Source: a candidate division NC10 bacterium CSP1-5
Lineage (GTDB): Bacteria > Methylomirabilota > Methylomirabilia > Methylomirabilales > CSP1-5
NCBI GenBank assembly: GCA_001443495.1
Contig: LDXR01000002.1
Span: 315,306 to 379,305 of the forward strand
Direction: 5' to 3'
Length of the DNA stretch: 64,000 bases
Under the pieces are notes generated by a model. It saw nothing but the letters and a program-made list of their open reading frames with translations, did no database searches and was not told the origin of the DNA. Shown here piece after piece: positions 59,970-64,000 of the stretch. Both the position numbers and the translations under genes were made by a program. How positions within the stretch are numbered: position 1 is the stretch's first letter; the number at the start of each line of letters is the position of its first letter.

Positions 59970-60088
59970 GAGGCGCACAGGCGATTCCCCCGCGGCGAAT
60001 GCATGTATAGCTGGTATCGCCTCACCGCGAGGATGATGTATGGGGAGCCCACGCACCGCGGCGGCGGGTGCGTGGGCCCCGGAAGCTT

Positions 60089-62032
60089 TTAGGTGCCGAT
60101 GAGCCCTCCATCCTTCTTGCGGATGACGATGGTGGCCGAGCGCGGACGGCCACCATCGGGCCAAGAGCTGACACCCGTGGGATTGGCCGGGTCATTGCGG
60201 GCCGGATGCGGCTGGACCCCCTCGCCAGGGTGCTGGATGTTCACGAACAGGTGCCTCCCGTCGGACGTGACAAACGCCGCGGTGATCTCGCACCCGTTCG
60301 GTCCGGTCAGGAAGCGGCGGACCTCGCCGGTACTTGGATCAGCGGCCAGCATCTGATTGTTCCCGATGTTGACCCAGTCTTTCGTCCCCATGCTTGCTGC
60401 CGAGGAGTCGGTCTGGATCCACAGGACCCCACGCGGATCGATGACCAGGCCGTCGGGACATGCGAACGCCACGCCCCCCTTGACGTTGCCCCGCTTGTCG
60501 GGATCGCTATGCTGCGGGTCGCCGGCGAGCAGGAAGACGTCCCACTCGAAGCGGGTGGAGGTGGGGTCGTTGTTGGCCTCGCGCCAGCGGATCACGTGGC
60601 CGAATATGTTACTGGCCCTGGGGTTCGCCGCATCGGGGCCCCGCTTTCCCGGCTTGCCGCGGTCGCTGTTGTTGCTGAGGGCGGCATAGACCTCCTGCGT
60701 CGCGGGATGGACGGCGAACCACTCCGGGCGGTCGCACGGGGTAGCCTTGACCGTGTCGCCCGCGCCACGGCTGTTGATCAGGACCTCGGCCTGCGAATTG
60801 AACCCGTTGGCCGGGGTCAGGCCGTTCTTCCCGTACGTGAGCTCGATCCACTCCCCGGTGCCGTTGTCATTGAACTTGGCCGCGTAGAGTTTTCCCACGT
60901 CGAGGACGTGCCTGTTGGCATCGAAGTCCCCACCCGGGATGTAGGGGATGTCACTCACGTACTTGTAGATGTATTCGAACTTGGTCCGGAAATCGTCATC
61001 GCCCATGTAGTACACCACGCGCCGGTCGGGGGCAATGGCGAGCGCCGCCCCCTCGTGGGCCATGCGCCCCAAGGCGGTGCGCTTGATGGGCGCGCGGGTG
61101 GGCTCATAGGGATCGATCTCGACCACCCAGCCGTGGCGGTTCGGTTCATTTGGGTGCAGCGCGGCGTCGAAGCGGGGGTCGAACTCGTGCCAACGGAAGC
61201 CCCAGGTCTTCGCGTCGACGCCGTACCGATCCTGGAGGGGCGGGATCTTCTCGGACTTGTTGATGAAGTAGGGGGTGACGTTCTCCTCGCAAGTGAGGTA
61301 GGTCCCCCAGGGGGTCACGCCATGGGCGCAGTTGTTCCAGGTCCCCAGGGCCATCCGGCCGGTGGGGTCGAGGGCGGTCCGCACCAGGGGATGGCCGGCC
61401 GCCGGACCCGAGAGGAACATGGGGGTATCGGCGGTGATGCGCCTCGCGTACCGAGAGGGACGCACCACGGACCACTTCTCCCCTTTCCGGCGGACCTCGA
61501 TCACGCCGATCCCGTGCGCGTTCTTGGACTTCTGGACCTTTTCGGCCGACCAGGTTTTCATTCCGTCCGCATGGAGGAGCCCGTCATCGGTGTACTCGAA
61601 GTTGATGGCCAGCAGCCCTCGGTCGGTCAAGGGTGCCCCTTTGGGCAGGGGGAACAGGTGCATCCCGTCGTGGGCCATCCCGGCCTGCACGGCCTGATCT
61701 GCGGCCGAGTTGCTGGCATCGGCCTTCAGCTCCGGCCCGTCGGAGATGGGATCCCCCCAAGCGAAGAGCACGTCATAGGCATAGCCGGGCGGCAGGTGGA
61801 CCGCGTCATCTTTGGAGACCGGAACGCTGGTGAAACCGAGCAGGGGACTCGCGGCAAGGACCTGGCTTACGAAACGACCCGGTCCGCCCAGGAAGGTGAC
61901 GATGCCGGCGCCCAGGGCGCCTTTGAGGACCTGGCGGCGTGAAAGGTGCTTGACGGCCAGTGCTTCGAGCGGACTCACCTGTATACCTCTTGGCTCGTTG
62001 ACATTCACGTATGTTTTCTGTCTCTTCACCAT
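60089..62032 (-). CDS. PhoX-like (DUF839) Tat-exported phosphatase
   Basis: 647 aa. The Tat signal is SRRQVLKGALGAG near residue 32. The PhoX beta-propeller blocks are present: GPAAGHPLVRTALDPTGRMA, LGTWNNCAHGVTPWGTYLTCEENVTPYF, NRHGWVVEIDPYEPTRAPIK, RTALGRMAHEGAALA, VYYMGDDDFRTKFEYIYKYV. The Glu and Cys residues of these blocks are known calcium/iron ligands in PhoX. Active alkaline phosphatase is likely but DUF839 includes other proteins. ATG 62032 has AAGGAGAA. Confidence 0.9.
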   Translation of the reverse strand: MVKRQKTYVNVNEPRGIQVSPLEALAVKHLSRRQVLKGALGAGIVTFLGGPGRFVSQVLAASPLLGFTSVPVSKDDAVHLPPGYAYDVLFAWGDPISDGPELKADASNSAADQAVQAGMAHDGMHLFPLPKGAPLTDRGLLAINFEYTDDGLLHADGMKTWSAEKVQKSKNAHGIGVIEVRRKGEKWSVVRPSRYARRITADTPMFLSGPAAGHPLVRTALDPTGRMALGTWNNCAHGVTPWGTYLTCEENVTPYFINKSEKIPPLQDRYGVDAKTWGFRWHEFDPRFDAALHPNEPNRHGWVVEIDPYEPTRAPIKRTALGRMAHEGAALAIAPDRRVVYYMGDDDFRTKFEYIYKYVSDIPYIPGGDFDANRHVLDVGKLYAAKFNDNGTGEWIELTYGKNGLTPANGFNSQAEVLINSRGAGDTVKATPCDRPEWFAVHPATQEVYAALSNNSDRGKPGKRGPDAANPRASNIFGHVIRWREANNDPTSTRFEWDVFLLAGDPQHSDPDKRGNVKGGVAFACPDGLVIDPRGVLWIQTDSSAASMGTKDWVNIGNNQMLAADPSTGEVRRFLTGPNGCEITAAFVTSDGRHLFVNIQHPGEGVQPHPARNDPANPTGVSSWPDGGRPRSATIVIRKKDGGLIGT

Positions 62033-62143
62033 CTCGGTTCTCCTTGTAGGAATCAGAATCATTCCCGACACCCAACGTGTCGAACAGGAAGCCTCAGATC
62101 CCCCCTTTCCTAAAGTTTTTCGGCAAGCGGACCTGATGGGGCA

Positions 62144-62680
62144 TTAGCAGCACAGGCGGGCTAGAGTCGGAACCGGAAATCGACTCAAGATCCAGCCATC
62201 CAGGCCCCAGGTGCGTCCGGCCCTGGACGCGACGAAGACGATCATACACATAATGAGGAGAAGGTGGAAGCCCTGCGGGCCAGGGCCCATCCAGAAGGTG
62301 GCCAGAAAGTAGATCACCATCATGACCAGGCCGATCAGCCCCGCCAGCACTGACAGGAGGCCCAGGGTAAGCCCCACGCCGGCGCTGAATTCCCCCCAGG
62401 CGGTGAGACCGGCGAAGAGCTTGGGGTTGTGCAGGACCGTCCCCTCGAGGAATTCCTTGACCCACTCGATGGGATTGCCGCTGGCGAACTCGGCTATTCG
62501 CTTGGGCATGAAGCCGATCCACCGGTCGGTCGCCGTGGGGAGCGGCAGGAAGCCGCCCCAGAGGACAAAGGTGACCTTGCGGGTCCCCCCATGCAGGAAC
62601 CAGAGGCCCACGGCGATCCGCAGCAGGGCCAGCCAGCGGTCAGGATGTCTCATGCCTGCGGCGCCGTTCTGGAAATGCAT
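62144..62680 (-). CDS. DoxX-family membrane protein
   Basis: 178 aa with four membrane segments: LALLRIAVGLWFLHGG, AGVGLTLGLLSVLAGLIGLVMMVIYFLATFW, HLLLIMCMIVFVAS. DoxX/TQO small-subunit-like; the GEFSAGVGLTLGLL segment fits. The ATG follows GAGGAGG. Role in quinone-linked redox or thiol metabolism is suspected for the family only. Confidence 0.85.
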   Translation of the reverse strand: MHFQNGAAGMRHPDRWLALLRIAVGLWFLHGGTRKVTFVLWGGFLPLPTATDRWIGFMPKRIAEFASGNPIEWVKEFLEGTVLHNPKLFAGLTAWGEFSAGVGLTLGLLSVLAGLIGLVMMVIYFLATFWMGPGPQGFHLLLIMCMIVFVASRAGRTWGLDGWILSRFPVPTLARLCC

Positions 62681-62807
62681 CGCGATGACCTCCTCTGGTG
62701 ACGCCTGTCAGCCGTCAGCTGTCGGCTTTGTACTGTTCGGGCTGACTGCTGACCGCAGCATTCTAGCCCGACTCCCCCTCCCGAGGCAAGGGATCGAGCC
62801 CGAGACA

Positions 62808-62841
62808 ACAAAAGAAAAGGCAGGGCCGGAAGGCCCTGCCT
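62808..62841 (-). terminator. Rho-independent terminator for the outer-membrane protein gene
   Basis: A 10-bp perfect stem with a TTCC loop (62818-62841), followed on the minus strand by TTTTCTTTTG. It lies 21 bases past the stop of the outer-membrane gene. Confidence 0.88.
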
Positions 62842-62862
62842 CTTGATGGACTAGCCCCTCGC

Positions 62863-64000
62863 TCAGAATGCGGCCGAAAACTCCACGCCGGCGGTGAAGG
62901 CCGTTTCTTTGTCAATGGCTGTTCCCGTGGTCCCGAGGAATGCCTTGTTGATGGCTCCCACGCTCGACCCCGGGACGAACACGCTGAAGAAGGGCTGGAT
63001 CCGGAAGTTGTTGATGTTGTACCCGATGTTGCCGTTGATCTCGAAGCCCATATAGCTTTTGTCCAAGTCGGGCAGCGCATTCTTGATCGTAGTCTGGTTG
63101 GCGATGACGGTCGCATCGGTGCGGGGGTCACCCGCGACGCAACCGAAGGTCCCAAAGGCGGTACAGTTCTGGGCCGCCTCGGCTACGTTCGCCTCGGTCT
63201 TGTCCCACCATAAGAGGTTGAAGCCAAAGTGGGTGTCCCAGTTCTTGTCGATCTTCCCCAGCACGCCGCCAGAGACCTTCATGAAGCCCGGGTTGCCGCC
63301 CTTCCCGCCCCGGTTGTTGAAGCACTGGGGGTCGGCGCCGGCGCAATTGACGCCCAGCGTCTCGTCCGGGACGATGGTACCCAGGGTCGGCCCCGTGCCT
63401 CGACCGGTCACGTCAAAGCCCCAGCCATCCTCGGAGTTGGCCCCAAGGCTCGCTGGGCCAAAGCTCGAGATCGACTGGCCTTTAAAGCCGTCCTTCCGCA
63501 AGGCCGCCGTGAGGTTTGAGACCGGCACGTAGCCTTCATACTTATCGTCAAACGCGTCGCCGTCGCCTCTGTGCCACTCGAAGCTGACGTATGGGGTCCA
63601 GCCGGGTGCCCCGATCGCTGCGCCATCGAGGGCCAGCTCGAAGAAGATGGCGAAGGATACGAGGTCGTAATCATCTTTGTTTGTCGGCCCAGGGGCCAAA
63701 AGCGTGTTCGGCGCGGATTTACCCAAGAACCCGGCACCCACGTTCTCGATCTGGCCCAGGAGGCCCGCGGCCTCAGCTGTCAGGGTCACCGGACCACCAC
63801 CGAAGTTGCTTTTCACCACTACGGCAGGCCGGAACTGATCACTTGTCGACGTACTAGCATTGGCGGTGGGAAAGCCTCCAAGCCCTCCCACGGGAGCCGA
63901 GAACTCGTTTTGGAGCTCGGACTGCGGCACGTGACGTCTGTAATAGACGATCATGGGGGCGATGGTCGTGCCCTTAATTACGTTGATGTTGACTCGGCCC
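62863..64000 (-). CDS. Outer-membrane beta-barrel protein, partial (5' end beyond window)
   Basis: At least 378 codons visible; the frame is open through base 64000 and ATG 63954 lies inside it, so the true start is probably outside. Alternating hydrophobic/polar strands with aromatic ends, e.g. DLVSFAIFFELALDGAAIG, MGFEINGNIGYNINNFRIQPFFSVFVPG, and a C-terminal FSAAF ending in Phe, the mark of barrels recognised by BamA. Two Cys-containing loops are unusual. It resembles the alginate-export/porin-like class; substrate unknown. Confidence 0.75.
   Translation of the reverse strand, partial: GRVNINVIKGTTIAPMIVYYRRHVPQSELQNEFSAPVGGLGGFPTANASTSTSDQFRPAVVVKSNFGGGPVTLTAEAAGLLGQIENVGAGFLGKSAPNTLLAPGPTNKDDYDLVSFAIFFELALDGAAIGAPGWTPYVSFEWHRGDGDAFDDKYEGYVPVSNLTAALRKDGFKGQSISSFGPASLGANSEDGWGFDVTGRGTGPTLGTIVPDETLGVNCAGADPQCFNNRGGKGGNPGFMKVSGGVLGKIDKNWDTHFGFNLLWWDKTEANVAEAAQNCTAFGTFGCVAGDPRTDATVIANQTTIKNALPDLDKSYMGFEINGNIGYNINNFRIQPFFSVFVPGSSVGAINKAFLGTTGTAIDKETAFTAGVEFSAAF

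Noticed and set aside
60068-61942. 624-codon plus-strand ORF
   Set aside because: Exact antisense of the PhoX-like gene; low-complexity His/Gly/Val-rich product.

Overview
The window reads as part of a high-GC bacterial chromosome with dense coding on both strands. It carries one tRNA gene, about 57 protein genes (two cut by the window edges) and two gene remnants. I see no CRISPR array, rRNA gene or insertion sequence. A nearly complete archaeal-type one-carbon module on methanofuran (MFR) and tetrahydromethanopterin (H4MPT), next to ordinary bacterial genes (bacterial FolE, PabB, RlmN, MltG, sigma54 regulators, a PhoX-like protein, an outer-membrane barrel), points to a methylotrophy-related bacterium. 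The best guess is the NC10/Rokubacteria (Methylomirabilota) group; this is inferred from gene content only.

Layout. 0-11 kb: housekeeping and envelope genes (mltG end, TPR lipoprotein, rlmN overlapping an initiator tRNA, an IMPase/HisN-like phosphatase, msrA, a YVTN propeller protein, a CusF-like copper protein, a transglutaminase-like protein, a secreted protein with two tandem domains). 11-36.6 kb: the C1 island. It starts with pterin and pABA supply (a PCD-like gene, pabB), then an odd PLP decarboxylase-family gene, then fae-mtdB-SDR. The main operon follows: fwdD-fwdB-fwdA-ftr-fwdC-mch, a RimK-like ligase and a CitG-like gene. Next comes a reverse operon for H4MPT synthesis (SDR, DHPS-like, DUF1464, a nucleotidyltransferase remnant, DUF447, beta-RFAP synthase). 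Last is a methanofuran block (mfnB, mfnE, mfnF, mfnD) with a HisA-like gene, a PTPS-like gene and a second ATP-grasp gene. FolE, the entry enzyme of pterin synthesis, lies at 58.6-59.2 kb.

36.7-47.1 kb: a SnoaL-like secreted protein, a creatininase-family protein, and a histidine kinase with an NtrC-type regulator. These are followed by a tandem 17-bp repeat and a near-consensus sigma54 promoter in front of a five-gene operon: two luciferase-like monooxygenases, two substrate-binding-protein-fold proteins without signal peptides, and a fumarate-reductase-like flavoprotein. 47.1-54.7 kb: a cyclic-nucleotide-binding protein, a GAF histidine kinase with a decayed copy of its own C-terminus upstream, a receiver protein, a receiver-adenylate cyclase, a second FwdB paralog, a MerR regulator and a 57-residue Cys-rich protein. 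54.7-64 kb: an ABC-2 exporter, an aldehyde dehydrogenase, FolE, a HAD phosphatase, a PhoX-like Tat protein, a DoxX protein and an outer-membrane protein cut by the window end.

How the genes work together. Fae condenses formaldehyde with H4MPT, MtdB oxidises methylene-H4MPT, Mch opens methenyl-H4MPT, Ftr moves the formyl group to MFR, and FwdA/B/C/D release it as formate or CO2. Most enzymes needed to build both cofactors are encoded beside them. The most notable point is that the FwdB in the operon keeps Cys118, His119 and an Arg at 289, the positions used for the tungsten or molybdenum site in methanogen FwdB, and sits next to a separate FwdD subunit. The second FwdB paralog at 52.4 kb keeps the iron-sulfur cysteines but has lost all three active-site residues.
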